Below, piece by piece: positions 33,119-41,103 of a stretch of 64,000 nucleotides of DNA. The DNA comes from an uncultured Clostridia bacterium (GTDB lineage: Bacteria > Bacillota > Clostridia > Christensenellales > CAG-138): contig CAKTYU010000004.1 of the NCBI GenBank assembly GCA_934633985.1, positions 1 to 64,000 of the forward strand. Direction: 5' to 3'. Numbering within the stretch: the first letter of the stretch is position 1; every line of letters starts with the position of its first letter. Below the pieces are notes generated by a model. The model saw only the letters and a list, made by a program, of their open reading frames with translations. It searched no databases and was not told where the DNA came from. The translations under genes were made by a program, and so were the position numbers.

Positions 33119-34891
33119 TTAGCCTTGCTTTACGAGCTTTTTAAACATCTCTATGTCCTTCTTGAGAGCCTCTAAGCTGCCCCGCCAGAAGTCCCTGCCG
33201 GATACGTCTATGCCGCATATCCCTGCGCTGTCCTCCACGGAGAGCATGGGGGTCTCCCGAAGCATCGCCTTATACTTGGGCAGGAAGTCCGCCCCCTCCT
33301 TAAGGTACTTTTCGTACAGGCCCCGCGCCAGCAGGCCGCCGAACGTGTAGGGATAGTTATAGAAGGAGAGGTCGGTGCTGTAATAATGGACCTTGCAAAC
33401 CCACATATACGGGTTGAGGGTGCTTTGGTCCAGGCCGTCGCCGTATGCCCTCTTCTGCGATGCGAGCATTATATCGCAAAGCTCGTCCGGCAGCATGAAG
33501 CTGTCGCTCCTTCTCTCGCATACCTCCTTTTCAAAGAGGAAGCGGGAGTATATGTCGCATACTACCAATGCCGCGTTCTGGAGCCTGTTCTCTATGAGCA
33601 TCAGCTTCTCATCGTCGCTCTCCGCGTGGTCTATGGCGTAGCTCACCAGCAGGTTCTCGTTGAAGTTGGAAGCTGTCTCCGCCACCGGCATGGAGTAATT
33701 CCTGTTCAGCGCGCCGTTGTTCTTTATCTGCATCTCGTGGAAGCCGTGGCCCAGCTCGTGCGCGAGGGTAACGACGTCCCCGAACAGGCCGCCGAAGTTG
33801 GTCAGTATCCTGAACTCGCCCGTGCCGAAGGCCGGCATGCAATATGCGCCGCCCACCTTGCCCTTGCGGGGATATACGTCTATCCAGTCCTCGGCAAAGG
33901 CGCGGCTTGCCGTATCCGCAAGCTCCCCGTCGAAGGTTGAAAATACGTTTACTATATATTCCCTGGCCTGCTCTATGTTGAAGGTGCGGTTGCTGCTGCC
34001 CATGGGCGCAAATATCTCATGCCACGGAAGGCCGTTTTTATATCCCAGGGCCTCTCCCTTGGCCTTATAGTAGCTGTGGAACACCGGAAGGTACTCCTCG
34101 ACAGCTCCCCAAAGCGCGTCCAGCGTATCCCGCTTCATGTCCGCCATGAACAGGGACTTATCCAGCACGCTGTCAAAGCCCCTCAGCTCACATTCGCTTA
34201 TGCTTTGCAGCTTTATGCTGTTTAGCGCGAAGGCGACGGGGCCCTTTATCTTATCATAGCACTTGAGCTCCGCCTCGTATGCGGCCTTTCGCACGCTGCC
34301 ATCCGGGTCGTATGCAAGGTTCCGCAGCTCAGTCAGGCTCAGGCTCTTGCCCTTTAGCTCCTCGGTGACGCCGGAGGTCTCGTAAGCCTGCAGCTTTTCC
34401 CATGTCTTGCCGCCGCTCACGTCGTATTTCGCGGCAACATCCTCGCCGTCGCCGGTGAGAAGATGCTGTGTCCTCTGCTTTTCCCTTCGGAAGTAATTCC
34501 TGTATTGGGTCAGGCCGGGCTCGCCCGCCATCGCTTCATCAAGCTCCTCTATCGAGATCGAGGCTATGTAGCGGGTTATCTCGGACATGGCCCTTGCCGC
34601 CGCGCCAGAAAGCATATTGACCCTGCCGTTTGCAGAGGCCGCCGCGCCGTCTGAACTATCCGTGGTCTGGCGGAACAGGCAGTAATCCGAAAGGGCGCAG
34701 GAAAGCAGCTTGTGCTCCTCCAGCAGAGGCACCGTCGCCATGAGGTTTTCCCTCGGGCTGCGTCCCGCAAGCCTTTTCGCCTCCGCGCCGAGCAGTGCGT
34801 TCACCTCGTCAAGCCGCGCCATGTCGCTTTTGAATTTGTCGCTGTCAAATCCGGTATACAAAGCGTCAAGGTTCCATCTTCCGTCGTACAT
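33119..34891 (-). CDS. pepF: Oligoendopeptidase F family (M3) metallopeptidase
   Basis: A 590-residue M3B cytosolic peptidase. The zinc site is LAHELGHGFHEM (HExGH with both His and Glu) near residue 380, and the third ligand lies in PVAETASNFNE. The region GGAYCMPAFGTGEFRILTNFGG precedes it as in PepF. It degrades short peptides in the cytoplasm. It starts one base before the preceding gene's stop region, so the isochorismatase-like gene and pepF are likely cotranscribed. In an amino-acid fermenter it could feed the iorAB pathway (inference). Confidence 0.93.
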   Translation of the reverse strand: MYDGRWNLDALYTGFDSDKFKSDMARLDEVNALLGAEAKRLAGRSPRENLMATVPLLEEHKLLSCALSDYCLFRQTTDSSDGAAASANGRVNMLSGAAARAMSEITRYIASISIEELDEAMAGEPGLTQYRNYFRREKQRTQHLLTGDGEDVAAKYDVSGGKTWEKLQAYETSGVTEELKGKSLSLTELRNLAYDPDGSVRKAAYEAELKCYDKIKGPVAFALNSIKLQSISECELRGFDSVLDKSLFMADMKRDTLDALWGAVEEYLPVFHSYYKAKGEALGYKNGLPWHEIFAPMGSSNRTFNIEQAREYIVNVFSTFDGELADTASRAFAEDWIDVYPRKGKVGGAYCMPAFGTGEFRILTNFGGLFGDVVTLAHELGHGFHEMQIKNNGALNRNYSMPVAETASNFNENLLVSYAIDHAESDDEKLMLIENRLQNAALVVCDIYSRFLFEKEVCERRSDSFMLPDELCDIMLASQKRAYGDGLDQSTLNPYMWVCKVHYYSTDLSFYNYPYTFGGLLARGLYEKYLKEGADFLPKYKAMLRETPMLSVEDSAGICGIDVSGRDFWRGSLEALKKDIEMFKKLVKQG

Positions 34892-34892
34892 T

Positions 34893-35429
34893 TTACTTGT
34901 CCTTTCTGTTTATTACATTTATCTGTATGCTCTCCATAGAGTCGAGCGCCACTGTATTGGCCCTTGGGTCAAAGCTTGCGGTACAGGCCGCGTCCACGGT
35001 TATCTCCGCCTCGGGCAGCGCGGTCTTTAACACCGCCGCGTTGGTCAGCACGCATATATTGGACACGAGGCCCGCCAGCTCTATCCTTTCATAGCCCTTT
35101 TCCGCGGCTATCCGGGCAAGCTCCATGCTGCCGAAGGAGGGCTTGTCTATTATAATATCCCCCTGCCGCACCTGCTTTGCCGTCTCGCCGAACAGCTCAT
35201 GCCCATGGCTCCCCTCTATGCAGTGGACAACGGGGAGCTTGCGGCCCTCCTGGGTTTCAAGGTAGTTTTCGCCATGGGTGTCCCTTGTGAATATTACGTC
35301 CGCGCCTCTGCCCCGGTATTCCAGTATCTTTTCCGTTATGGGCCCATCCAGCCCTTCCGCGCCCTCAAAGCCCAGCGCCCCGTTTACAAAGTCGTTCTGG
35401 TAGTCTATCACGACAAGCAGCTCCTTCAC
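34893..35429 (-). CDS. Isochorismatase-like cysteine hydrolase
   Basis: The 178-residue protein has the catalytic triad of the family: Asp in VIDYQNDF, Lys in IDKPSFGS and Cys in GLVSNICVLTNA. The last motif (SNICV) resembles nicotinamidase, and the metal-binding DTHGENY with VVHCIEGSHGHEL also fits PncA-like enzymes. So nicotinamide to nicotinate is a reasonable guess, but related amidases cannot be excluded. Confidence 0.85.
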   Translation of the reverse strand: MKELLVVIDYQNDFVNGALGFEGAEGLDGPITEKILEYRGRGADVIFTRDTHGENYLETQEGRKLPVVHCIEGSHGHELFGETAKQVRQGDIIIDKPSFGSMELARIAAEKGYERIELAGLVSNICVLTNAAVLKTALPEAEITVDAACTASFDPRANTVALDSMESIQINVINRKDK

Positions 35430-35462
35430 CCCGCATACCCCCTCTGAACAAATATTTTTAGA

Positions 35463-36059
35463 TCATATAAGCGCAGTATACGCGCACCACAGCAGCAGCG
35501 CCGCCATTATGACGCTGAATACCTTTATATGCTCCGAATACACCTTGCGCACGGACATCCCGAAGGAGCACCAGATAAGGCTTGCGGCCGTCATGCACAC
35601 CGCATTTATGCCGGCCACCAGCAGTATCGCTCCAAGCTCGGTGGTATAGGGGACAACATATATGGAAAACACGCTGAGCCCGCTCATCCAGCTTTTTACA
35701 TTGAGGATCTGCAGCAGCACGCCCTTCTTATAGCCGGATTCCCCCGTCTGCCCGGGCTCGTCCGCGCCGTCCTGCTTTTTGCCGAACCCGTCGATGAGTA
35801 TATGTACGGCCAAATACAGCAGATACGCCGTCCCCAGCCACTTGAGATAGGGCACTACCTCCGGCAGCACGTCTGCAAGCACCACGTTCAGCATGCCGCA
35901 AAAGATCATCTTTACGAAAAACATCGAGCAGCTTGCCGTAATAAACTTCCTTGCCCCTTTGAGGCCGCAGTGCGCCCCGAGATACATGCACATTATGTTG
36001 TTTGGCCCGGGGGTTATGCAGTTTATGACGGTATACAGCATCAGCGGCGCGTAATTCAT
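35463..36059 (-). CDS. LysE/RhtB family amino acid exporter
   Basis: The 198-residue protein has about six membrane helices. The N-terminal CITPGPNNIMCMYLGAHCGLKGA is the PGPN signature of the LysE superfamily, with NVKSWMSGLSVFSIYV after the central loop. It exports an amino acid or related small molecule. It may share a transcript with the downstream hydrolase and pepF genes. Confidence 0.88.
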   Translation of the reverse strand: MNYAPLMLYTVINCITPGPNNIMCMYLGAHCGLKGARKFITASCSMFFVKMIFCGMLNVVLADVLPEVVPYLKWLGTAYLLYLAVHILIDGFGKKQDGADEPGQTGESGYKKGVLLQILNVKSWMSGLSVFSIYVVPYTTELGAILLVAGINAVCMTAASLIWCSFGMSVRKVYSEHIKVFSVIMAALLLWCAYTALI

Positions 36060-36150
36060 ATCATGTTCCCCACTTTTCGATTTAACATATTCTTTATGCC
36101 TTGAATTATATCACATAAGAAACGCCGTGACCAGCCTCGCCGGCATAAGC

Positions 36151-36182
36151 CGCCCTATGCCGCGGCTTTGCGGCATAGGGCG
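36151..36182. repeat. Strong GC-rich hairpin in an intergenic gap
   Basis: CGCCCTATGCCGC pairs perfectly with GCGGCATAGGGCG around a short loop. It has no T-run after it on either strand, so it may be a stabilising stem or a weak terminator for the gene ending at 36192. Confidence 0.5.
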
Positions 36183-36191
36183 TTATAGCTT

Positions 36192-37103
36192 TTATTTCTT
36201 TTCCGCTTCGTCGTTATCCAGCCCCAGATCCGGGAACGCCTTGGATATGCGGCGATAGGTAAAGCTCTTTTTTTTGAGGTTTTCGCGGAACTCCATCGCC
36301 TTTTCCCGCCTGTCCGCCTGTGCTGCGGCGGCGCGGACGTCCCGGCGGTTCCTCTCGGCCTCCCGTATGCTCTCGAAGAGCCTGCGCTCCTCCTCCCGGT
36401 TCTTTTCTATCAGCTCCTTCTCCTGTGCGCGGTGTGCCGCGCTCATGTCTATGAGGTCGCCGTAAAGCTCCTTCGCCTCATCGGTGCGCCTGCGCACATT
36501 TATGGCGGCATGGGACACGTTTTCGCCTATGATGTCTGATATCTCGTGTATCTCCCTTGCGGCGGCGGTTATGAGGCGCAGCTTCGCCTGCATATTGCAT
36601 ATAGCGGCTACCGTGGCGCCGAGATCGACGGCGGTAAGGACCAGCATTACATAGGCGAGCACCGTGCCGAGCTGATGGGGTATGCCGTTTATAAAGTTGA
36701 GCACCAGGGGGTGTATTATGCGAACTATAAAGGTCGCGGCCAAGCCCCATATCAGCGAAAACTCAAGGCAGACATAGCCGTGTATGTTGAAGCGGTTGTT
36801 GGTGTAGTCCCACCACTTGGCATGGAACAGCTTCTCCAGCACCCAGCCGGTTATGTACTCCATAATCGTGGTGACTATGGCAGAGCCGAGAAAGAGCACC
36901 AAAAGATTGTCCTTAAGGTCTATGAGGAGGTATATGACCCCCACGAGGCCAAAGCCGTATATGGGGCATATAGGGCCGTTGAGGAAGCCCCTGTTTACGA
37001 ACTTGCCGTGGCGCAGCCCCGCAAACGCCACCTCCGCGCACCAGCCCATGAAGGCGTACACGAAGAACATCCAAACGAGCTGATACAGGCTGAACTTCAT
37101 CAT
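36192..37103 (-). CDS. PF06541-type putative ABC transporter permease with cytoplasmic coiled-coil tail
   Basis: A 303-residue protein. Residues about 1-175 contain five or so membrane helices with FMGWCAEVAFAGLRHGKFVNRGFLNGPICPIYGFG, the hallmark of PF06541 (named ABC_trans_CmpB, though its transport role is unproven). The last 110 residues are highly charged and helical (RAQEKELIEKNREEERRLFESIREAERNRRD), probably a coiled coil. Promoter TTGAAA-18-TATAAT lies at 37171-37142. No ATPase gene is adjacent. Confidence 0.82.
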   Translation of the reverse strand: MMKFSLYQLVWMFFVYAFMGWCAEVAFAGLRHGKFVNRGFLNGPICPIYGFGLVGVIYLLIDLKDNLLVLFLGSAIVTTIMEYITGWVLEKLFHAKWWDYTNNRFNIHGYVCLEFSLIWGLAATFIVRIIHPLVLNFINGIPHQLGTVLAYVMLVLTAVDLGATVAAICNMQAKLRLITAAAREIHEISDIIGENVSHAAINVRRRTDEAKELYGDLIDMSAAHRAQEKELIEKNREEERRLFESIREAERNRRDVRAAAAQADRREKAMEFRENLKKKSFTYRRISKAFPDLGLDNDEAEKK

Positions 37104-37141
37104 ATAGTCACACAGTCCTTTTCGTTTTCTTTGACGTTGGT

Positions 37142-37171
37142 ATTATACAAGCTATAAGGGCAGGTTTTCAA
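37142..37171 (-). promoter_or_regulatory. Promoter of the PF06541 gene
   Basis: On the minus strand TTGAAA (37171-37166) and TATAAT (37147-37142), 18 bases apart. The -35 lies inside the 3' end of the upstream gene. Confidence 0.5.
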
Positions 37172-37925
37172 GGGTGAGCTTTATGCACAGCACGCTCGCC
37201 GCAAGGCCCGCGACGCCGCCTATGAGCCAGCCGCGCCGGGCAGAGGGGGATATGCTCTCCCACTGCTCCTTTTTCCACGGTGCATAGAGTATGAAGAATA
37301 TTATTATGCTAATGGCAAGCGCCGCCGCCGTATCCAGCACGGAATGCTGCTTTACGAATACGGTGGATACGGATATCACCGCGGCGAGCAGGGATATCAG
37401 CACCTTGGAGCCTGTCCTTTTTACGGTCGGGCAGTTGGCTATCGCCGCGGCGCACATAAAGCTCCCCACCACATGCATGCTGGGCAGTATGTTAAAGGGC
37501 GGGTCCATAGAGTATATGAGCCCCACGAGCTCGGTGCAGAGGTTATCCCGCGGGAACACGGCGGGCCTCAGGTCCTGGGCTATGGGATATACCCAATACA
37601 CCAGCATACAGGCGGTATAGCCTATCATCATAAACAGCATATACTTTATAAAGCTCTTTTTATCCTTCAGCAGGGTATAAAAGCCCACGCCTATCAGCAG
37701 GAAATACCACGCGCAATAGGGTATTATGAAGTACTCGCAGAAGGGTATGCTGTAATCAAGGGCGAAATGCACCGTCCTCAACGGTATCTGCCTCGCCTGA
37801 AGCAGGCAGAAGCCGGCAAGATAAGCCGGCACATACAGCGCAAGCCATATCTGCTTATTGTGTGCTATCCAATCCTTTATCGTATCCGCAACGCCTCTTT
37901 TGTGCGTTATACCCGGGTTTTCCAT
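37152..37925 (-). CDS. PAP2-superfamily membrane phosphatase/transferase
   Basis: The 257-residue protein has about six helices. The PAP2 active-site motifs are NILPSMHVVGSF (C2, with catalytic His) and FVKQHSVLDTAAALAIS (C3), and YPIAQDLRP is a weaker C1 region, as in the PAP2/inositolphosphotransferase group. It probably acts on a lipid phosphate at the membrane surface. The start at ATG 37925 is chosen because the upstream frame extension is AT-rich and lacks an SD; the SD here is weak. Confidence 0.8.
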   Translation of the reverse strand: MENPGITHKRGVADTIKDWIAHNKQIWLALYVPAYLAGFCLLQARQIPLRTVHFALDYSIPFCEYFIIPYCAWYFLLIGVGFYTLLKDKKSFIKYMLFMMIGYTACMLVYWVYPIAQDLRPAVFPRDNLCTELVGLIYSMDPPFNILPSMHVVGSFMCAAAIANCPTVKRTGSKVLISLLAAVISVSTVFVKQHSVLDTAAALAISIIIFFILYAPWKKEQWESISPSARRGWLIGGVAGLAASVLCIKLTLENLPL

Positions 37926-38102
37926 ATTTGCACTCTGCCTTTCCCTTGTGATAGAGCATTCCGAAAAATCTCGGTAATAGATATAATACTTCCCAAAGGG
38001 AAAAAAGTATACCCCGCGTTGTGAAAAAATCATTAAATTTAACTTAAAATATGCAAAATAACCCCTAAATCCGCCCAAATAATAATTTCTTAAAAATAAG
38101 TG

Positions 38103-38130
38103 TTGACATTATGCTGAAAATATGTATAAT
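38103..38130 (+). promoter_or_regulatory. Promoter of tRNA-Glu
   Basis: Perfect TTGACA (38103-38108) and TATAAT (38125-38130), 16 bases apart, end 11 bases before the mature tRNA. Confidence 0.85.
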
Positions 38131-38141
38131 TAATTGTGCTT

Positions 38142-38217
38142 GCTCGATTCGTCTAGTGGCCTAGGACACCGCCCTCTCACGGCGGGAACAGGGGTTCGAC
38201 TCCCCTATCGGGTACCA
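38142..38217 (+). tRNA. tRNA-Glu (anticodon CTC)
   Basis: The 76 bases fold as a normal tRNA: acceptor GCTCGAT/ATCGGGT (G-U at the first and third pairs), D arm, anticodon arm CCGCC-CTCTCAC-GGCGG with CTC at 38176-38178, T arm AGGGG-TTCGACT-CCCCT, discriminator A and encoded CCA. It has its own consensus promoter. Its terminator has been split by a short inserted element just downstream. Confidence 0.95.
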
Positions 38218-38222
38218 TAAAA

Positions 38223-38241
38223 AAGCGGCTTAACGCCGCTT
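38223..38241. repeat. Left copy of a 19-bp duplicated terminator hairpin
   Basis: AAGCGGCTTAACGCCGCTT, itself a stem-loop, recurs identically at 38441-38459. The two copies flank the element at 38242-38440 exactly, as a target duplication would. This left copy has lost its T-run. Confidence 0.75.
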
Positions 38242-38440
38242 CAGAGTGTCAAAAAAGTGGCTGAATGCCACTTTTTTGAGTTTTACGGGTTTTGCCTCTC
38301 GCATTCGCTCCCGGGCGGCAAAATCCGCAAAGTACGAAAACCTCTGGGTTTTCATCCGTTCTGACGCACATGTCGTCAGAACCGGATTAAACATAAGGGG
38401 CTGCGGCCCCTTATCAACCCTGGGGTTTTTTGACAGACTG
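38242..38440. mobile_element. MITE-like element inserted in the tRNA-Glu terminator
   Basis: The 199-bp element begins CAGAGTGTCAAAAAA and ends TTTTTTGACAGACTG, 15-bp inverted termini with two mismatches, directly bordered on both sides by the identical 19-bp hairpin sequence. It has no credible gene but several stems: AAAAAAGTGGC/GCCACTTTTTT (a terminator in its own right), GAAAACC/GGTTTTC, ATCCGTTCTGACG/CGTCAGAACCGGAT and ATAAGGGGC/GCCCCTTAT. It fits a non-autonomous transposon needing a transposase in trans; none is in the window. Confidence 0.75.
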
Positions 38441-38466
38441 AAGCGGCTTAACGCCGCTTTTTTGTT
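38441..38466. terminator. Right copy of the duplicated hairpin, with T-run
   Basis: AAGCGGC/GCCGCTT stem followed by TTTTTTG: the original tRNA-Glu terminator with its T-run, now about 220 bases from the tRNA. It also lies close to the end of the convergent gene at 38477. Confidence 0.8.
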
Positions 38467-38476
38467 ATTCTTCCGG

Positions 38477-39670
38477 CTATCTGACGCCCTCCAGCATTTC
38501 CAGGAAAGCCTCTATGCGGGTGCGAAGCTGGCCTTCATCCCCGGGAGAATAGTCGGTACGGATATGCAGGAAGGGTACGCCTTCCTCGGCACAGATGTCT
38601 CCTATCGTTTTGCTCTCCACATCAAACGGAGTGCAGGCGTGGACGGTGATGCTGATGACGCCGTCTACCCTCCATTCCGCAAGGGTACTGCGCAGCTGTT
38701 CGAAACGGCGGGTATTGGGCGACATTACCGCGCAGGGCACCTCAAGGTACTTCTCTGCAATGGCCGTCATGGGGTCGGCCTCCGGGCTCTCATTGATCGG
38801 CCGCCGCATATTCATTATGCCGCAGCAGCCCTCGTAGCACACGATAGCCGCCCCCAGCTCCTCTATGACGCCGAGGGTCTTATCCACAACGCCGTCTATG
38901 CCCGCGCCGGAAACCAATATGCGCAGCGGGCGCTGCTCCGGCCTGTAGGGGCCCTTGCCCTCCTCCCATTGCTCACGCATAAGCCTGAGCATACGCTCGG
39001 TCTTTTCCAGCTTGTTTTTCTTATCCAGCATAAAATACTCCGCCGTGAGCACGCTTCGCATCTGCAAGCCGGTGGCGGCGGGCGGGTCCAGCTTGCCCAG
39101 CTCATAAAGCTGCGCCATCTGGCTGCGCTCCCGGTTGAGTATGCGTATGGACTCCTGAAGCTTTTCGTCGGTTATCTCCACGCCGAAGCGCTCCTCAAGC
39201 GCCTCCTTAAAGCGTATAAGCTCCTCCCTCCAGCTTTCCAGCGACCGCTCCCGGTCGGGTATATTGGGAAGATGTATGACGTGCATCCGCTTAAGCTCCG
39301 AAAGCATCTCATACATCTTTTTCTTGCCGTCGCAGGTGGTCTCGCCCACTATAAGATCGGAATAGAAGGCGAAGGGGCAGGTTTCGCCCAGTATGTTACC
39401 ATAGCTGGATTTGATGAGGGGGCAAAGATTTGCCGGCAGCTCAGTCTCCGCGAGGGGTATGGGCGGATCGTAATTGAAGCCGCAGAGCAGCACGTTGTAC
39501 ATACCCCCCGCGTTGATTATCTCCATGGGGGCGTATTGGCAGAAGGAGCCTATAACTATATCCCCCTTTTCGGCAGCCTCCTTTACGAAAATGCTGGCGT
39601 TTTTCTTTGCGCCGGCAAATTCGTCCATAATATCCTGCAATTCCTGAGTGCGATCCTTTAAGCTCTCCAT
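38477..39670 (-). CDS. Double-cubane / 2-hydroxyacyl-CoA dehydratase-like protein (second copy)
   Basis: A 397-residue HgdB-family protein (PF06050) with LCPLIKSSYG, VGETTCDGKKKMYE and a C-terminal VHACTPFDVES. It resembles the double-cubane cluster proteins that use an ATP-driven activator for very low-potential reductions. Unlike its paralogue at 39934, the motif GCPIGGV is changed to SGAGIDGV, so one likely cluster cysteine is missing. It ends the four-gene operon. The natural substrate is unknown. Confidence 0.85.
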   Translation of the reverse strand: MESLKDRTQELQDIMDEFAGAKKNASIFVKEAAEKGDIVIGSFCQYAPMEIINAGGMYNVLLCGFNYDPPIPLAETELPANLCPLIKSSYGNILGETCPFAFYSDLIVGETTCDGKKKMYEMLSELKRMHVIHLPNIPDRERSLESWREELIRFKEALEERFGVEITDEKLQESIRILNRERSQMAQLYELGKLDPPAATGLQMRSVLTAEYFMLDKKNKLEKTERMLRLMREQWEEGKGPYRPEQRPLRILVSGAGIDGVVDKTLGVIEELGAAIVCYEGCCGIMNMRRPINESPEADPMTAIAEKYLEVPCAVMSPNTRRFEQLRSTLAEWRVDGVISITVHACTPFDVESKTIGDICAEEGVPFLHIRTDYSPGDEGQLRTRIEAFLEMLEGVR

Positions 39671-39700
39671 AAAAGTTGCGATCCTTTCAAAAAAGTACCG

Positions 39701-39940
39701 TTATAATTCCAGCGTATACACCTGACCGAAGGACAGTCCGTTTTCCCTTAAAAAGCCCTCTATCCTTTCCCTGTCCCGGGCCGGGGCGCGCCATGCAAAG
39801 CCACAGCTTGCGGTGATCTGGTTGGGCACGGGTATTATGCTCCCCGGTATATCGTGCTTGCGGCACGCCTCCTCCATCGCAAGGGCGGCGGTCATGTTAG
39901 GGAAGGATACTACCGTGCAGCTTTCCTTGTCCTTCAGCAT
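39701..39940 (-). CDS. DUF3343 protein (Se/S carrier-like, PF11823)
   Basis: The 79-residue protein starts at ATG 39940, overlapping the upstream gene by 7 bases. It reads VVSFPNMTAALAMEEACRKHDIPGSIIPVPNQITASCGFAWRAP, the DUF3343 pattern with a conserved cysteine before GFA. Pfam calls this family a putative selenium/sulfur carrier, from its association with selenium genes; the activity is unproven. Its place between two double-cubane proteins suggests a role in delivering sulfur or selenium to their clusters (inference), notable because a selenoprotein is also encoded in this window. Confidence 0.82.
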   Translation of the reverse strand: MLKDKESCTVVSFPNMTAALAMEEACRKHDIPGSIIPVPNQITASCGFAWRAPARDRERIEGFLRENGLSFGQVYTLEL

Positions 39941-41088
39941 AGAGTCTCTATAAACGCAGATATGCGCGTATCTATCTGCCCCGCATCCTCTTGGGAATAG
40001 TCCGTCTCCAGCGACATGTAGGGCACACCTATCCCCTCGCACAGCTTGCGCACCGCCCGCGTCTCTATCATGTATGTGGTGCAGGTCTGAAGGGTCACGT
40101 CAATTACGCCCTCCGCTCCAAATTCCCTTATCAGCTCGGGCAGGTTTTCCATGCGCCTCGAGTTGGGCGACATTACGGAGCAGCCGATGTTTATATAAGC
40201 GTCGGCGATGGCCTCCGCCATATCCTCCCGCTCCGTATCCACAAAGCAGCGGGCGGCCTTTATGCCGCTGCAATTTTCATAGCATACTACTGCGCCGCCG
40301 CTGCGCTCCACGGCGCCCACCACCTTTTCCAGCACTCCCCCTATGGGGCAGCCGGTGATGAGTATGCGCCTTTCTTCTTTCTTTGTGCCGCCGGCCTCCC
40401 CGTATGCCCTGCGTATTTCGACGGTGAGGGCGCGGGTGGAGGCTATGGCCTCCTCCACGTCAAAGTTAAAGTTGAGCCCCTCCATGAATTTATATAGCTT
40501 CTGGCCGGAGATAGGCACCGGTGAAATGCGCTGAAGCTCCATAAGCTCCGAACGGGCGCGGCGCAGCTCGTTACGCCTGTCAGCGGCCTTACGCAGCATC
40601 TCGTCGGTTATTTCAACGCCGGTTTCCCTGCTTACAAAATCGATAAATCGACGGATCTCGCTGATCCAGAGCTTGCGGGAATACGTGCGGTCTATGCCCT
40701 GAGGTATCTGGAGCACGTACATTTTTTTGCGCTGCCCCAGCAGGTCGTACATTTTCTTTTTCCCGTCGCAGGTGGTCTCGCCGATGATAATATCCGACCA
40801 ATAGGTATAGGGGCATTTGTCCGTTATGGCAAAGCCGTAGCTGGACTTGATAAGCGGGCAGAGGTTCTTGGGCAGGGCGGTCTCCGCCGCCGGTATGGTC
40901 TCGCCGCTCATCCCGCAAAGGCTCACTGAAAGCAGCCCTGCGGCGTCCAGCACCTCCAGCGGGGTATAGGTGCAGAAGTAGCCCGCCACCTTATATCCGT
41001 TTTCCTTTGCCGCCTTCATCCTGAGAAAGCCGGCCTTGCGCCCCTCAGAGTATTCCTCAAAGCGCTTCGGCAGTTTTAGTTCCTCCAT
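39934..41088 (-). CDS. Double-cubane / 2-hydroxyacyl-CoA dehydratase-like protein
   Basis: The 384-residue HgdB-family protein has LCPLIKSSYGFA, IIGETTCDGKKKMYD, ITGCPIGGVLEKV and VTLQTCTTYMIET, carrying the cysteines expected for the double-cubane cluster. Family members (YjiM-like DCCP) accept electrons from an ASKHA-type activator at the cost of ATP. It lies 15 bases after the activator gene and before DUF3343 and a paralogue, so the operon encodes a complete low-potential reductase system. No acyl-CoA transferase is next to it, which argues against classical 2-hydroxyacyl-CoA dehydration. Confidence 0.88.
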   Translation of the reverse strand: MEELKLPKRFEEYSEGRKAGFLRMKAAKENGYKVAGYFCTYTPLEVLDAAGLLSVSLCGMSGETIPAAETALPKNLCPLIKSSYGFAITDKCPYTYWSDIIIGETTCDGKKKMYDLLGQRKKMYVLQIPQGIDRTYSRKLWISEIRRFIDFVSRETGVEITDEMLRKAADRRNELRRARSELMELQRISPVPISGQKLYKFMEGLNFNFDVEEAIASTRALTVEIRRAYGEAGGTKKEERRILITGCPIGGVLEKVVGAVERSGGAVVCYENCSGIKAARCFVDTEREDMAEAIADAYINIGCSVMSPNSRRMENLPELIREFGAEGVIDVTLQTCTTYMIETRAVRKLCEGIGVPYMSLETDYSQEDAGQIDTRISAFIETLC

Positions 41089-41103
41089 GCTCGATCCTCC
41101 GAT

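Noticed and set aside
38246..39661. A 471-codon plus-strand frame starting in the element after tRNA-Glu
   Set aside because: It runs through the inserted element, the terminator and then antisense to the double-cubane gene; no domain is visible.
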